Below are positions 27,924 to 37,266 of a stretch of DNA of 64,000 nt, in pieces. The stretch's first letter is position 1; every line of letters starts with the position of its first letter. Origin of the DNA: Alicycliphilus denitrificans K601 (lineage in GTDB: Bacteria; Pseudomonadota; Gammaproteobacteria; Burkholderiales; Burkholderiaceae_C); the NCBI RefSeq assembly GCF_000204645.1, contig NC_015422.1, positions 558,001-622,000 of the forward strand, read 5' to 3'. The position numbers were made by a program, and so were the translations under genes. The notes under the pieces were generated by a model that was not told the origin of the DNA, searched no databases, and was given only the letters and a program-made list of their open reading frames with translations.

Positions 27924-28919
27924 ATGTCGCAGCCATCCCTTCCCCTGCAGTCGCCGCCCATGCTGGCCGGCGTGGACCTCGGCGGCACCAAGGTGGCCGT
28001 GTGCCTGGCCATGCCGTCCGGCGCCGGCGAGCCGCCCGCGCTGCTCGCGCGCCTGAGCGAGCCCACCGTCAAGACCGGCGAGGCCGATGCGCTCGCGCGG
28101 CAGGTGCTGCGCCTGCTGGACGCGGCCTGCGCCGCGCAGGGCCTGACGCGCGGCGACGTGGCGGCCGTGGGCGTCGCATCGTGCGGGCCGTTCGTGCGCC
28201 GCGCGGGCCGGGTGGAGGTGAGCAACCCCAACATCTGCGGCGGCCTCGCGGGCGCGCCGCGGGGCCTGGGCAATGGCTGGACTTGCGTGCCGCTGGAGGC
28301 GCCGCTGGCGCGGGCGATGGGCGAGGGGCGCGTGCAGGTGGCCAACGACGCGGTGGCCGCGCTGGCCGCCGAGCGCCGCTGGGGTGCGCTGCGCGGCGTG
28401 GATGACTGCGCCTACGTGACCTGGAGCACCGGCATCGGCGTGGGCCTGTGCGTGGACGGGCGCGTACTGCGCGGCAAGAACGGCAACGCGGGGCATGCGG
28501 GCCATTCCTTCGTCGGCGATGTGGCGGGCGAGCCCCCGCTGTGCGGCTGCGGCAACCGGGGCGATGTGGAGTCGCTCGTCGCGGGCAATGCCCTGCCGCG
28601 CCGGCTGGGGCTGCAGGCGCAGGCCCTGCTGGACGCCGCCGCGCGCGGCGACGCGGCGGCGCTCGCGCAGGTGCGCGGGCTGTGCGCGCTCATGGGGCGG
28701 CTGTTCTACAACCTGGTGGCCACGCTGGACCTGCGGCGCATCAGCATCGGCGGCGCGGTGTTCCTGCACCACGAGGCGCTGCTGCTGCCGCTGTTGCGCG
28801 CGGAGCTGGTGCGCCACTTCGCGGTGCTGACCGATGGGGTGGAACTGGTGCGCGCGGGTCTGGGCGAGCGGGTGGGCGACTACGCGGCGCTGGCGCTGCT
28901 CGACTCCTCCAGCGCCTGA
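27924..28919 (+). CDS. ROK family sugar kinase-like protein with altered zinc site
   Basis: A 331-residue ROK protein. The ATP-binding motif GVDLGGTKVAV lies at 16-26 and the sugar/ATP motif TWSTGIGVGLCVDGR around 167-180. The ROK zinc site is partly lost: H194 and C207/C209 (PPLCGCGNRGD) are present, but the third cysteine of CxCGxxGCxE is Asp214. There is no N-terminal HTH, so it is a kinase-type rather than a repressor-type ROK. Substrate is probably a hexose or N-acetyl-amino sugar. Its last 40 bp overlap the 3-prime end of otsA on the other strand. Confidence 0.85.
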   Translation: MSQPSLPLQSPPMLAGVDLGGTKVAVCLAMPSGAGEPPALLARLSEPTVKTGEADALARQVLRLLDAACAAQGLTRGDVAAVGVASCGPFVRRAGRVEVSNPNICGGLAGAPRGLGNGWTCVPLEAPLARAMGEGRVQVANDAVAALAAERRWGALRGVDDCAYVTWSTGIGVGLCVDGRVLRGKNGNAGHAGHSFVGDVAGEPPLCGCGNRGDVESLVAGNALPRRLGLQAQALLDAAARGDAAALAQVRGLCALMGRLFYNLVATLDLRRISIGGAVFLHHEALLLPLLRAELVRHFAVLTDGVELVRAGLGERVGDYAALALLDSSSA

Positions 28920-30271
28920 AGGAAGCCCTGCCGCCACCAGTGCACGTCGTGGCGGCGTATGCGTTCGAGCAGCCGCTGGTGGCGCCACTGGCGTTCGGCC
29001 AGCGGCATGTGCAGCGCGGCCTGGATGGCGCCGGCCATGCCCTGCGTGTCGTAGGGGTTGACGAGCAGCGCCTCTTCGAGCTGCTCGGCCGCGCCCGCGA
29101 AGCGCGAGAGCACGAGCACGCCGGGGTCGGCCTCGTCCTGCGCCACCACGTATTCCTTGGCCACGAGGTTCATGCCGTCGCGCAGCGGCGTGACCAGCCC
29201 CACGCGCGCGGCGCGGCACAGGCCGGGCACGCGCCTGCGCGCCACGGTGCGGTGGATGTAGCGCAGCGGCATCCAGTCCAGGGTGCCGTAGTCGCCATTG
29301 ATCGCGCCGCACAGGCCCTCCAGCTCCTGGCGCAGGTCGGCGTAGGCGTGCACGTCGTCGCGGCTGGGCGAGGCGATCATCACCAGCGTGGCGCTGTTCC
29401 GGTTCTCGGGGTAGCGCTCCAGCAGCTGGCGAAAGGCCCGCACGCGTTGCGGGATGCCCTTTGAGTAGTCCAGCCGGTCGATGCCCAGCAGCAGCTGGCG
29501 GCGCGAGTATTCGGCGCGCAGGGCCTCGAAGGTGTGCACCGCGTCGGGCGCGGCGGCCAGGGCCTGGAATTCCTCCACGTCGATGCCGATGGGGAAGGCC
29601 GCCACGCGCACCGTGGCGCCGTAGGCGTGCAGGCGCTGCGCGCCGAGTTCCTGCGCGCCGGCCTCGGTGACCATGCTGCGCGTGAAGTGGTCCACGTCGG
29701 CCTCGCTCTGCAGGCCCACGAGGTCGTAGGCGAAGAACGAGCGCATCAGCCATTCGTGCTGCGGCAGTGCGGCCATGACGAGCGGCGGCGGCACGGGGAT
29801 GTGCAGGAAGAAGCCGATGCGCTGGCGGCAGCCCAGCGCGCGCAGCTCGGCCGCCAGCGGGATCAGGTGGTAGTCGTGCACCCAGATCAGGTCGCTCTCG
29901 CGCAGCAGCGGCAGCAGCTTGCGCGCGAACATCTGGTTCACGCGCCGGTAGCCGACGAGGTAGGCGGGGTCGAACTGGGCCAAGTCGAGCCGGTAGTGGA
30001 ACACTGGCCACAGCACGCTGTTGGCGTAGCCCTGGTAGTAGGCGGCGTGGTCCTCTGCGCAGAGATCGACGCTGGCCAGCAGCACCTTGCCGGCCTGGCG
30101 CGTGCGCAGGCGCCCCTCGCCGGGCGCGAGGTCCGCGGCCGTGGCGCCGCTGGAGCCGAACCAGAGCCCGCCCGTGCGCGCGAGCGCGTCGCCCAGCGCA
30201 ACGGCCAGCCCCCCGGCGGCCGGCTTGCGCGGATCGGCCAGGCGGTTGGAGACGACGACGAGGCGGCTCAT
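28880..30271 (-). CDS. otsA: Alpha,alpha-trehalose-phosphate synthase
   Basis: A 463-residue GT20 glycosyltransferase that makes trehalose-6-phosphate from UDP-glucose and glucose-6-phosphate. Visible family elements are VVVSNRLA with AAGGLAVAL (glucose-6-P loop), [23 protein letters not shown], the Arg-Leu-Asp-Tyr-x-Lys-Gly motif [14 protein letters not shown] and the nucleotide-sugar motif [15 protein letters not shown]. Its ATG overlaps the GH15 stop by four bases. It is the last gene of the otsB-GH15-otsA operon. Confidence 0.95.
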   Translation of the reverse strand: MSRLVVVSNRLADPRKPAAGGLAVALGDALARTGGLWFGSSGATAADLAPGEGRLRTRQAGKVLLASVDLCAEDHAAYYQGYANSVLWPVFHYRLDLAQFDPAYLVGYRRVNQMFARKLLPLLRESDLIWVHDYHLIPLAAELRALGCRQRIGFFLHIPVPPPLVMAALPQHEWLMRSFFAYDLVGLQSEADVDHFTRSMVTEAGAQELGAQRLHAYGATVRVAAFPIGIDVEEFQALAAAPDAVHTFEALRAEYSRRQLLLGIDRLDYSKGIPQRVRAFRQLLERYPENRNSATLVMIASPSRDDVHAYADLRQELEGLCGAINGDYGTLDWMPLRYIHRTVARRRVPGLCRAARVGLVTPLRDGMNLVAKEYVVAQDEADPGVLVLSRFAGAAEQLEEALLVNPYDTQGMAGAIQAALHMPLAERQWRHQRLLERIRRHDVHWWRQGFLQALEESSSASAA

Positions 30272-32070
30272 ATCACCGTGTCCCACGGGGCGGACAGGCG
30301 CATGGCCGCGTTGATGACGCCGACCATCGAGTACGTCTGCGGGAAGTTGCCCCACATCTCGCCCGTGGCGGCGTGCGTGTCCTCCGACAGCAGGCCCAGC
30401 GGGTTGCGCACGGCCAGCATGGCCTCGAAGATCTCGCGCGCCTGCTGGCCGCGGCCGGTGCGCGCGAGCGCGTCGATGCGCCAGAAGGTGCAGATGTTGA
30501 ACGAGGTCTCGGGCTTGCCGAAGTCGTCGGCGGCCTCGTAGCGGCGCATGTAGGGGCCGTCGCAGAGCGTCTTCTCCATCGCGTCGAGCGTGCTCGCGAA
30601 GCGCGGGTCGGCGGGGTGGATCAGGCCCACCTCGGCCATCAGCAGCACGCTCGCGTCCAGCTCGCTGCCGCCGAAGCTCTCGGCGAACGCCCGGCGCGCG
30701 GGGCTCCAGGAGCGCTCCAGGATCTCGTCCTGCATCTGCTGCGTGTGCAGCTGCCAGTAGCGCGCGCGCTCGGGCAGGCCCAGCGCGGTGGCTATTTTTG
30801 CGAGCCGGTCGCACGCGGCCCAGCTCATGAGCGCCGACGAGGTGTGCACGCGCGCGCGGGTGCGCAGCTCCCACATGCCCGCGTCGGGCTGGCCGTAGAC
30901 CTGCACGGCGAGCGCTCCGATCTTCTCCAGCCGCGCGAACTCGGCGCTGCCCGCCGGGTGCAGCAGGCGCCGGTCGTGGAAGGCCTGCGCGGCGCCGAGC
31001 ACGATGTTGCCGTACACGTCGTGCTGGAAATGCTCCGTCGCCTGGTTGCCCACGCGCACCGGGCCCATGCCGCGGTAGCCCGCCATGTGCGGCACGATGG
31101 ATTCGGGCAGCTCGTGCTCCAGGCCTATGCCGTAGAGCGGCTGGATGTGCCCCTCGCCCGCCTTGGCGACCACGTTGCCGAGCCAGCGCAGATAGTCCTC
31201 CATCGTGCCCACTTCCGACAGGCTGTTGAGCGCGCGCACGACGAAGAACGCGTCGCGCAGCCAGCAGTAGCGGTAGTCCCAGTTGCGGCCGCTGCGGGCC
31301 GATTCGGGGATGCTCGTGGTCATAGCGGCGACGATGGCGCCCGTGTCCTCGAACAGCGACATCTTGAGCGTGATGGCCGCGCGGATCACCGCGTCCTGCC
31401 ATTCGAGCGGCAGGTGCAGGCGCTGCGTCCAGTGCTTCCAGTAGGCGATGGTCTCCTGCTCGCAGTGGCGTGCCGTGTCGCCTATGCCCTCGGCGAGCGT
31501 CTCGTCGGCGCCCAGCAGGAAGTTGTACTCGCGCTGCGCCGTGAAGGGCTGGCCCGAGAGCACGTAGGTCACTGGCGCGTCGGTGTTCAGGCGCAGCGCG
31601 AAGGCGCTGCCCACGTAGCGCACGTGGTTGCTGCCGCGCGTGATCGTGGGCCGCGTCTGGCCCCAGTCGTAGAGGACGCGAAGCAGCACGCGGATGCGCG
31701 GTGCTCCGCGCACGGGCCGCACGCGGCGCACCAGCATGTTGGGGCGGAAGAACCGCGCGCGCGCGTAGAAGCGCGGCGCGAAGTCCGTCACCTCCAGGCA
31801 GTTGCCGTGCAGGTCGGTCAGGCGCGTGCGCAGCACGGCGGTGTTCGGCTCGTACCACTGCTCGCTCGCGGCGAAGTCCTCCAGCGCGATGGCGAAGCGG
31901 CTGCCCTCGTCGCCGGGCTGCAGCAGCGCGTTGAACACCGGGTCGCCGTCGAAGCGCGGCATGCAGCACCAGACGATGCACGCGCGCGCATCGACCAGCG
32001 CGCTGATCGCGCAGTTGCCCACCATGCCGAGCGCGAGCGAAGGCTCGGCCGCGGCCTGCGGGGCGCTCAT
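30268..32070 (-). CDS. Glycoside hydrolase family 15 protein (glucoamylase/trehalase-like)
   Basis: A 600-residue cytoplasmic protein (no signal peptide) with a beta-sandwich N-terminal domain (about 1-210, starting LGMVGNCAISALVDA) and an alpha/alpha toroid (about 220-600). GH15 landmarks are GRNWDYRYCWLRDAFF, YGIGLEHELPE and GLLSEDTH near the C-terminus, where the catalytic acids usually lie. Cytoplasmic GH15 enzymes in trehalose operons may be trehalases or maltooligosaccharide hydrolases. It is sandwiched between otsB and otsA, suggesting it tunes trehalose turnover. A GTG three codons upstream overlapping the otsB stop is an alternative start. Confidence 0.88.
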   Translation of the reverse strand: MSAPQAAAEPSLALGMVGNCAISALVDARACIVWCCMPRFDGDPVFNALLQPGDEGSRFAIALEDFAASEQWYEPNTAVLRTRLTDLHGNCLEVTDFAPRFYARARFFRPNMLVRRVRPVRGAPRIRVLLRVLYDWGQTRPTITRGSNHVRYVGSAFALRLNTDAPVTYVLSGQPFTAQREYNFLLGADETLAEGIGDTARHCEQETIAYWKHWTQRLHLPLEWQDAVIRAAITLKMSLFEDTGAIVAAMTTSIPESARSGRNWDYRYCWLRDAFFVVRALNSLSEVGTMEDYLRWLGNVVAKAGEGHIQPLYGIGLEHELPESIVPHMAGYRGMGPVRVGNQATEHFQHDVYGNIVLGAAQAFHDRRLLHPAGSAEFARLEKIGALAVQVYGQPDAGMWELRTRARVHTSSALMSWAACDRLAKIATALGLPERARYWQLHTQQMQDEILERSWSPARRAFAESFGGSELDASVLLMAEVGLIHPADPRFASTLDAMEKTLCDGPYMRRYEAADDFGKPETSFNICTFWRIDALARTGRGQQAREIFEAMLAVRNPLGLLSEDTHAATGEMWGNFPQTYSMVGVINAAMRLSAPWDTVI

Positions 32071-32075
32071 GGAGG

Positions 32076-32831
32076 TCACCCCCCGGCCAGCGCGGGCACG
32101 GGCTGCGCCAGGGCCCGCACGGCGGCGCGCAGCCAGTCGCGCACCTCGCCCGGCGAGCCCAGGCGCGCGCGCGCCTGCGTTGGGCCTTCGCCCACCTTCA
32201 CGCCCAGGCCGCCCAGCGCCTGCACGGCGGCGAAGCCCGCCTCGTCGGTCACGTCGTCGCCGATGAACAGGGGCACGCGGCCCGCGAATGGCGCCTGGCG
32301 CATGAAGTCCGCGATCGCGCGGCCCTTGCTCGGGCCGGCGGGCTTGACCTCCAGCACGCACTTGCCGCGCATGAGCTCCGCGCCGCGCACCCTGTGCATG
32401 GCCTGCGCCAGCGCCCGCAGGCACAGCGCCTCCAGGTGCGGCGCCTGCCGGTAGTGCAGCGCGATGCCGGCGCTCTTGACCTCCACGAGCAGCTGCGGGT
32501 GGCTGGCCACGAGCGGGCGCAGGGCGCCCAGCACCGCCGCAAGATCGATCGCGTGCGCGCCGCCGGCGCGGCCGCTGCCCAGGCGGTACTGTGCACCGTG
32601 CTCGCAGGCCAGCGGCAGGCGCAGGGGGCGCAGGAATCGGTCGATGTCGGCCTCGGTGCGGCCGGTGGCGATGGCCATCGCGCCGCCGAGCGCGGCGTGC
32701 AGGTCGCGCAGGCTGTCTATCACCTCGGGCTGCACCCGCACGGCGCCGGGCTGCGCGGCGATGTCGGCCAGGGTGCCGTCGAAGTCGAGGAACAGCGCGT
32801 GGTTCGCGGTGGGCAGGGGGGGTATGGGCAT
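32076..32831 (-). CDS. otsB: Trehalose-6-phosphate phosphatase
   Basis: A 251-residue HAD-superfamily phosphatase. Motif I is LDFDGTLAD (nucleophile D16, acid D18), and motif IV appears as IGDDVTDEAGF near 201-211; the phospho-lysine segment is VLEVKPAGPSKGRA. It releases trehalose from trehalose-6-phosphate, completing the OtsA pathway. It is the first gene of the operon, with GH15 starting 5 bp after its stop. Confidence 0.94.
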   Translation of the reverse strand: MPIPPLPTANHALFLDFDGTLADIAAQPGAVRVQPEVIDSLRDLHAALGGAMAIATGRTEADIDRFLRPLRLPLACEHGAQYRLGSGRAGGAHAIDLAAVLGALRPLVASHPQLLVEVKSAGIALHYRQAPHLEALCLRALAQAMHRVRGAELMRGKCVLEVKPAGPSKGRAIADFMRQAPFAGRVPLFIGDDVTDEAGFAAVQALGGLGVKVGEGPTQARARLGSPGEVRDWLRAAVRALAQPVPALAGG

Positions 32832-32982
32832 CGCCGTCACCTTAGCCACTTCAGGGCGCGCGGGCTGTAGGCCATCGGCGCATTGGGCCTGGAAAGAACA
32901 GTAGTTCACAGTTTGTTGCTCTGTGGGCCCATTCGGGCGTGGCGCCCGTTGAAATCCGCGCCCCGGCCCGCAGATGGCCCCC

Positions 32983-33420
32983 ATGACCACCGAAGCACTG
33001 CACATCGTCTGTCCCCACTGCCACACCACCAACCGCGTGCAGGCCGCGCAGCTGGGCAGCGCGCCCGACTGCGGCAGCTGCCACCGCCCGCTGTTCACGG
33101 GCGAGCCGCTGGCGCTGGACGCCGCCACGTTCGACCGGCACGTGGGGCGCAGCCACGTACCCGTGGTGGTGGACTTCTGGGCGCCCTGGTGCGGCCCGTG
33201 CCGCCAGATGGCGCCGGCCTTCGCGCAGGCGGCGCGTACCCTCGAACCCCATGTGCGCCTGGCCAAGCTCGATACCGAGGCGCACCCGCAGATCGCCGGG
33301 CGCTACGGCATCCGCAGCATCCCGACCATGATCCTGTTCAAGGGCGGGCGGGAGGCGGCGCGCGTCTCGGGCGCGCTGGGCGCGGCCGACATCGCGCGCT
33401 GGGTGAATTCAGTCGGCTAA
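32983..33420 (+). CDS. trxC: Thioredoxin 2 (TrxC)
   Basis: A 145-residue thioredoxin with the zinc-binding N-terminal extension that defines TrxC: cysteines C10, C13, C30 and C33 (VCPHC, DCGSC). The redox site WCGPC is at C70 and C73, and the cis-proline segment is IPTMILFKGG. TrxC reduces disulfides in the cytoplasm under oxidative stress and often responds to OxyR. An ATG 9 bp earlier would add three residues. Its 3-prime end overlaps that of cca by 12 bp (convergent). It is divergent from otsB. Confidence 0.94.
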   Translation: MTTEALHIVCPHCHTTNRVQAAQLGSAPDCGSCHRPLFTGEPLALDAATFDRHVGRSHVPVVVDFWAPWCGPCRQMAPAFAQAARTLEPHVRLAKLDTEAHPQIAGRYGIRSIPTMILFKGGREAARVSGALGAADIARWVNSVG

Positions 33421-34656
33421 TGTGGCCAGCCAGTCGGCCACGGCCTGCACGCGCGCGGCGTGGATCATCTCGCCCACTTTTTGGCCCGTAACGCCCATGG
33501 ATGCAGCGCAGGCAGCTATCACGCTGGTAGCAACCGATTGCACCGCCGCCAGCGCCGCGTTCAGGCGCGCGCGCTGCGGGTAGGGCGCGTCCTCGAAGCC
33601 CAGGCGCCCGCGCGCGTCGCATTCGCAGGCCAGCAGGATGTCGTCCAGCCGCGCGGGCTTGCGGATCGCGTCGCAGCGCTCCAGCAGGCGCACCAGCGCG
33701 GCCGCGCCGAGCTCGCCGCTCCTGTGGATGTTGCCGTGCTCGCGCGCCACCACGTCGGCCAGCTCGCGGCAGTCCACGGGCACGCGCAGGCGCTCGGCCA
33801 CGGCCTTGAGCAGTTTGCCGCTGCGCTGCTCGTGGCCGATGTGGCGCGGCAGCACGTCGGCCGGCGTCGTGCCCTTGCCCAGGTCGTGCGTGAGGCAGGC
33901 GAAGCGCACGGCCAGCGGCGCCGAGAGGCGCGCGGCCATGTCCAGCACCATCATCAGGTGCACGCCGGTGTCCACCTCGGGGTGGTGCTCGGGGCGCTGG
34001 GGCACGCCCCACAGGCGCTCCACCTCGGGCAGCACCACGGCCAGCGCGCCGCACGCGCGCAGCACGTCGAACATGCGCGAGGGCTTTTCCTCCATCAGCC
34101 CGCGCGAGAGCTCCTGCCATACGCGCTCGGCCACGAGGTGGTTGGCCTCGCCGGCCTGCACCATCTCGCGCATCAGCGCCATCGTCTCGGGCGCGACCGT
34201 GAAGTCGGTGAAGCGCGCCGCGAAGCGCGCCACGCGCAGGATGCGCACGGGGTCTTCGCGGAAGGCGTCGGTCACGTGGCGCAGCACGCGCCGCTCCAGG
34301 TCGCGCGCGCCGCCATAGGGGTCGAAAAGGCCCTCGGCGCCTATCCAGTCTGCGCTGGCAGCTATCGCATTGATAGTGAGGTCGCGCCGCGAGAGATCTT
34401 CCTCCAGCGTCACGTCGGGCGAGGCCTGCACGACGAAGCCGCGGTAGCCGCGCCCGCTCTTGCGCTCGGTGCGCGCCAGCGCGTATTCCTCGTGCGTCTC
34501 GGGGTGCAGGAACACGGGAAAGTCGCGCCCCACGGGCACGAAGCCGCGCGCCACCATGTCCTCGGGCCGGGCGCCCACGACGACCCAGTCGTGGTCATTG
34601 ACGGGGCGGCCCAGAAGCCGGTCGCGCACGGCGCCGCCCACCATGTAGATTTGCAT
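33409..34656 (-). CDS. cca: CCA tRNA nucleotidyltransferase (multifunctional, with HD domain)
   Basis: A 415-residue class II nucleotidyltransferase that adds CCA to tRNA 3-prime ends. The active site is GGAVRDRLLG with D21 and D23 (NDHDW), then RRDLTINAIA and the nucleotide-recognition EDPVRILRVARFAARF. The C-terminal HD domain (GVHLMMVLDMA and CLTHDLGKG) marks the form with phosphatase/phosphodiesterase activity. Two short copies of the dispersed GCAGCTATC repeat fall inside the gene, near 33500-33530 and 34350-34377, the latter within the conserved NAIA region. It is divergent from the sigma-54 regulator gene. Confidence 0.95.
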   Translation of the reverse strand: MQIYMVGGAVRDRLLGRPVNDHDWVVVGARPEDMVARGFVPVGRDFPVFLHPETHEEYALARTERKSGRGYRGFVVQASPDVTLEEDLSRRDLTINAIAASADWIGAEGLFDPYGGARDLERRVLRHVTDAFREDPVRILRVARFAARFTDFTVAPETMALMREMVQAGEANHLVAERVWQELSRGLMEEKPSRMFDVLRACGALAVVLPEVERLWGVPQRPEHHPEVDTGVHLMMVLDMAARLSAPLAVRFACLTHDLGKGTTPADVLPRHIGHEQRSGKLLKAVAERLRVPVDCRELADVVAREHGNIHRSGELGAAALVRLLERCDAIRKPARLDDILLACECDARGRLGFEDAPYPQRARLNAALAAVQSVATSVIAACAASMGVTGQKVGEMIHAARVQAVADWLATLAD

Positions 34657-34683
34657 GGATCGAGTGTATCGGCGCCATCTAAG

Positions 34684-35706
34684 ATGGATACCCCGGGCCT
34701 TGCCCTCGCAACGTTTTCCGCCATGGACCTGATCGGCGAGCATGCTTCCATCGTGGCCCTGCGCCAGCTGGTGCTGCGCGTGGCCCGCAGCAAGGCCAGC
34801 ACGGTGCTCATCTACGGCGAGACCGGCACGGGCAAGGGGCTGGTGGCGCGCATGCTCCACCGGCATTCCGAGCGCTGCGAGCGGGAGTTCATCGACATCA
34901 ACTGCGCGGCCATTCCCGGGGACCTGCTGGAGTCGGAACTGTTCGGCTACGAGCGGGGCGCGTTCACGGGGGCCGCGGGCAAGAAGGAAGGCCTGATCGA
35001 GTCGGCCAACGGGGGCACGGTGTTCCTCGACGAGATCCGCGAGCTCGATCCCGTGATGCAGGCCAAGATCCTCACCCTGCTGGATACCCGGCGCTTTCGC
35101 CGCCTGGGATCGGTGCATCCGATCTCGGTGGACGTGCGCTTCATCGCCGCGACCAACAGGATCCTGCTATCGGAGGTCAAGGACGGCAAGTTCCGGGACG
35201 ACCTGTACTACCGGCTGCAGGTGATCGCCATCAATATCCCGCCGCTGCGCGAACGCGGCGACGACATCTTCATCCTGGCCGACCGCTTCCTGGCCAAGTA
35301 CAACGCGGTGTACGGCAGCACGGTGCGCAGGCTGTCGCCGGAGGTGGAGCAGATCTTCCGCGCCTACCAGTGGCCGGGCAACGTGCGCGAGCTGGAGAAC
35401 CTGCTGGAGCGCATCTGCATCCTGGAGGACGGGGACTGCGTCGAGGCGTCGCACCTGCCCCAGCGCATCCTGCGCGAGGCGCGGGCTGCGCGCCCGGCCG
35501 CGGCTGGTGGCGGCGTGCCGGCGCAGGGCTACCTGGAGGCCACCGCGCAGTTCCAGCGCACCCTGATCGCCCAGGCCCTGGCGCGCGCGCAAGGGCACAT
35601 GGGAGCCGCGGCCGAGCGCCTGGCGCTCTCGCGGCATGCCCTGCGCCACCAGATGATCAAGCTGGGAATGGCACCGGCAAGGGACGGGGCGGACCAGGTC
35701 ACTTGA
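34684..35706 (+). CDS. Sigma-54-dependent activator lacking a sensory domain
   Basis: A 340-residue bacterial enhancer-binding protein made of an AAA+ core plus a DNA-binding tail only. Walker A GETGTGKG is at 45-52, the sigma-54 contact loop GAFTGA at 92-97, Walker B GTVFLDEI at 111-118, the arginine finger region NIPPLRERGDDI near 205 and a Fis-type HTH near 305-330 (AAAERLALSRHALRHQMIKL). There is no receiver, GAF or PAS domain; the protein may be constitutively active or controlled by partner or level. The ATG at 34723 is an alternative start. It is followed within 3 bp by a palindrome and then by a sigma-54 promoter, so it very likely drives the next operon. Confidence 0.9.
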   Translation: MDTPGLALATFSAMDLIGEHASIVALRQLVLRVARSKASTVLIYGETGTGKGLVARMLHRHSERCEREFIDINCAAIPGDLLESELFGYERGAFTGAAGKKEGLIESANGGTVFLDEIRELDPVMQAKILTLLDTRRFRRLGSVHPISVDVRFIAATNRILLSEVKDGKFRDDLYYRLQVIAINIPPLRERGDDIFILADRFLAKYNAVYGSTVRRLSPEVEQIFRAYQWPGNVRELENLLERICILEDGDCVEASHLPQRILREARAARPAAAGGGVPAQGYLEATAQFQRTLIAQALARAQGHMGAAAERLALSRHALRHQMIKLGMAPARDGADQVT

Positions 35707-35708
35707 TT

Positions 35709-35743
35709 GCGTGAATATCACGCACGCCGCGTGATATTCACGC
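35709..35743. promoter_or_regulatory. Perfect palindrome, candidate sigma-54 activator binding site
   Basis: GCGTGAATATCACGC (35709-35723) and GCGTGATATTCACGC (35729-35743) are exact reverse complements separated by 5 bp. Each arm is itself a near-dyad (GTGA-N3-TCAC), so two dimers could bind side by side. It lies 73 bp upstream of a -24/-12 promoter, the usual place for an enhancer site. It begins just after the regulator stop codon, so it could also act as a terminator, though no T-run follows. Confidence 0.7.
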
Positions 35744-35815
35744 GCATATGGCTCGCGGCGACTGCGGGGAGTCTCCAAGTGCCTGAAATAAAAGAGTTTT
35801 TTCTGCGTGCCTGAC

Positions 35816-35832
35816 TGGCACGGTGCATGCAA
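35816..35832 (+). promoter_or_regulatory. Sigma-54 (-24/-12) promoter
   Basis: TGGCACG-GTGC-ATGCAA matches the consensus TGGCACG-N4-TTGCW at all but one core position, and the GG (35817) to GC (35829) distance is exactly 12 bp. Transcription would start near 35842, about 50 bp before the AtuA-like ATG, leaving room for the AAGGAG ribosome site. Confidence 0.8.
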
Positions 35833-35890
35833 TGGGTTCTGCGCACGGACGCCGGGGTATCCGGCGGACCGGCCACAAGGAGAAAACCGC

Positions 35891-37252
35891 ATGCAATCTT
35901 TGAAGATCATCTGCCCCAACGGCCACCTGGGCTTTGCGCCCTTGCGCACAGAGAGCTTTCACCTCGGGGTGCAGGCCGGGCCCGACTACATCGCCGCCGA
36001 CTCCGGCAGCGACGACGTGGGGCCCGTGCCCCTGGGCTCCGACACCTCGACCAGCCCCGAGGCCTGGCAGCGCCACGACCTGGAGGCCATGCTGCTGGCC
36101 GCGCGCCGGCTCGGCGTGCCGATGATCATCGGCTCGGCCGGCGACACCGGATCGAACAGTCGCGTGGACCTGTACGTGCGCATCATCCGCGAGCTGGCGC
36201 AAAAGCATGGCCTGAAGAAGTTCAAGCTCGGCTACTTCTATTCCGAGGTGGACAAGGAGCTGCTGCGCCGCAAGATGCGCGCGGGCGAGGCGATCCAGGG
36301 CCTGGACGGCTTTGCCGACCTGGTGGAGTCCGAGCTCGACGCGACCGACCGCATCGTGGGGATGGCCGGCGTGCACCCCTACATGGAGCTGCTGCGCCAG
36401 GGGGCCGACGTGATCATCGGCGGCCGCAGCTCCGATGCCGCGGTGTTCGCCGCGCCCGCGCTGCACCACGGCTTTCCGGCGGACTATGCCTACTACCTGG
36501 GCAAGGTGCTGGAGTGCGCGTCGTTCTGCGCCGAGCCCTACGGCGGCAAGGAGACCGTGATGGGCGAGATCTCCCACGGCGACGTGAAGGTGACCGCCAT
36601 GCTGCCGGCACAGCGCTGCACCATCGCATCGGTGGCCGGGCATGCGATGTACGAGCGCTCCAACCCCTACGACGAATTCTTCGCGGGCGGGCGGCTGGAC
36701 ATGCGCCATTGCCATTACGAGCAGTTCGACGAGCGCACCACGCGCATCACGGGCTCGCGCTTCGTCCCGTCCGAGAAGATCCGCGTCAAGCTGGAAGGCT
36801 CGGGCAAGGTGGGCGAGCGCTACGTGGGCCTGTGCGGCATCCGCGACCCCTACACCATCGCCCATGTGGACCGGGTGATCGAATGGGCGCGCGAGCAGGT
36901 GCGCGCGCGCTTCGGGGACGGCGGCTACGAGCTGCACTACAAAGTCTATGGCCGCGACGGCGTGATGGGCGAGCTGGAGCCTCTGCGCAACCAGCCGGGC
37001 CACGAGCTGTGCGTGATGGTGCAGGGGGTCGCGCCCACGCGGGAGATGGCCGAGGAGGTCACCCTGATCGGACTGCGCCAGATGTTCTACGCGCGCCTGC
37101 CCGACGTGAAGGGCACGGCCGGCTCGGTCTCGTTCCCCCTGGACGAGGTGCTGCACGCGAGCGCTGCCTACCGCTGGACCCTGAACCACACCGTGGCCGT
37201 GGACAGCGGCCTGGAGCTGTTCCCCACCCACATGACCGAAGCCGGCGCCTGA
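35891..37252 (+). CDS. AtuA-like acyclic terpene utilization family protein (DUF1446)
   Basis: A 453-residue protein of the DUF1446/AtuA family, with conserved N-terminal GHLGFAPL, GSDDVGPVPLGSD, MIIGSAGDTGSNSRVDL and ADVIIGGRSSDAAVFAAPAL segments. AtuA is needed for citronellol/geraniol catabolism in Pseudomonas, but the biochemical role is unknown and most homologues sit in other organic-acid clusters. Start ATG 35891 has AAGGAG with good spacing. It is first in the sigma-54-driven operon with DUF4387 and a Bug receptor, which suggests uptake and breakdown of a carboxylic acid rather than a terpene (inference). Confidence 0.85.
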   Translation: MQSLKIICPNGHLGFAPLRTESFHLGVQAGPDYIAADSGSDDVGPVPLGSDTSTSPEAWQRHDLEAMLLAARRLGVPMIIGSAGDTGSNSRVDLYVRIIRELAQKHGLKKFKLGYFYSEVDKELLRRKMRAGEAIQGLDGFADLVESELDATDRIVGMAGVHPYMELLRQGADVIIGGRSSDAAVFAAPALHHGFPADYAYYLGKVLECASFCAEPYGGKETVMGEISHGDVKVTAMLPAQRCTIASVAGHAMYERSNPYDEFFAGGRLDMRHCHYEQFDERTTRITGSRFVPSEKIRVKLEGSGKVGERYVGLCGIRDPYTIAHVDRVIEWAREQVRARFGDGGYELHYKVYGRDGVMGELEPLRNQPGHELCVMVQGVAPTREMAEEVTLIGLRQMFYARLPDVKGTAGSVSFPLDEVLHASAAYRWTLNHTVAVDSGLELFPTHMTEAGA

Positions 37253-37266
37253 TTCGGAAGATACCC

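Noticed and set aside
35709..35743. Palindrome as simple terminator of the sigma-54 gene
   Set aside because: No T-run follows, arms are dyads themselves, and a -24/-12 promoter lies at enhancer distance, so an activator site is favoured; termination is kept only as an alternative.
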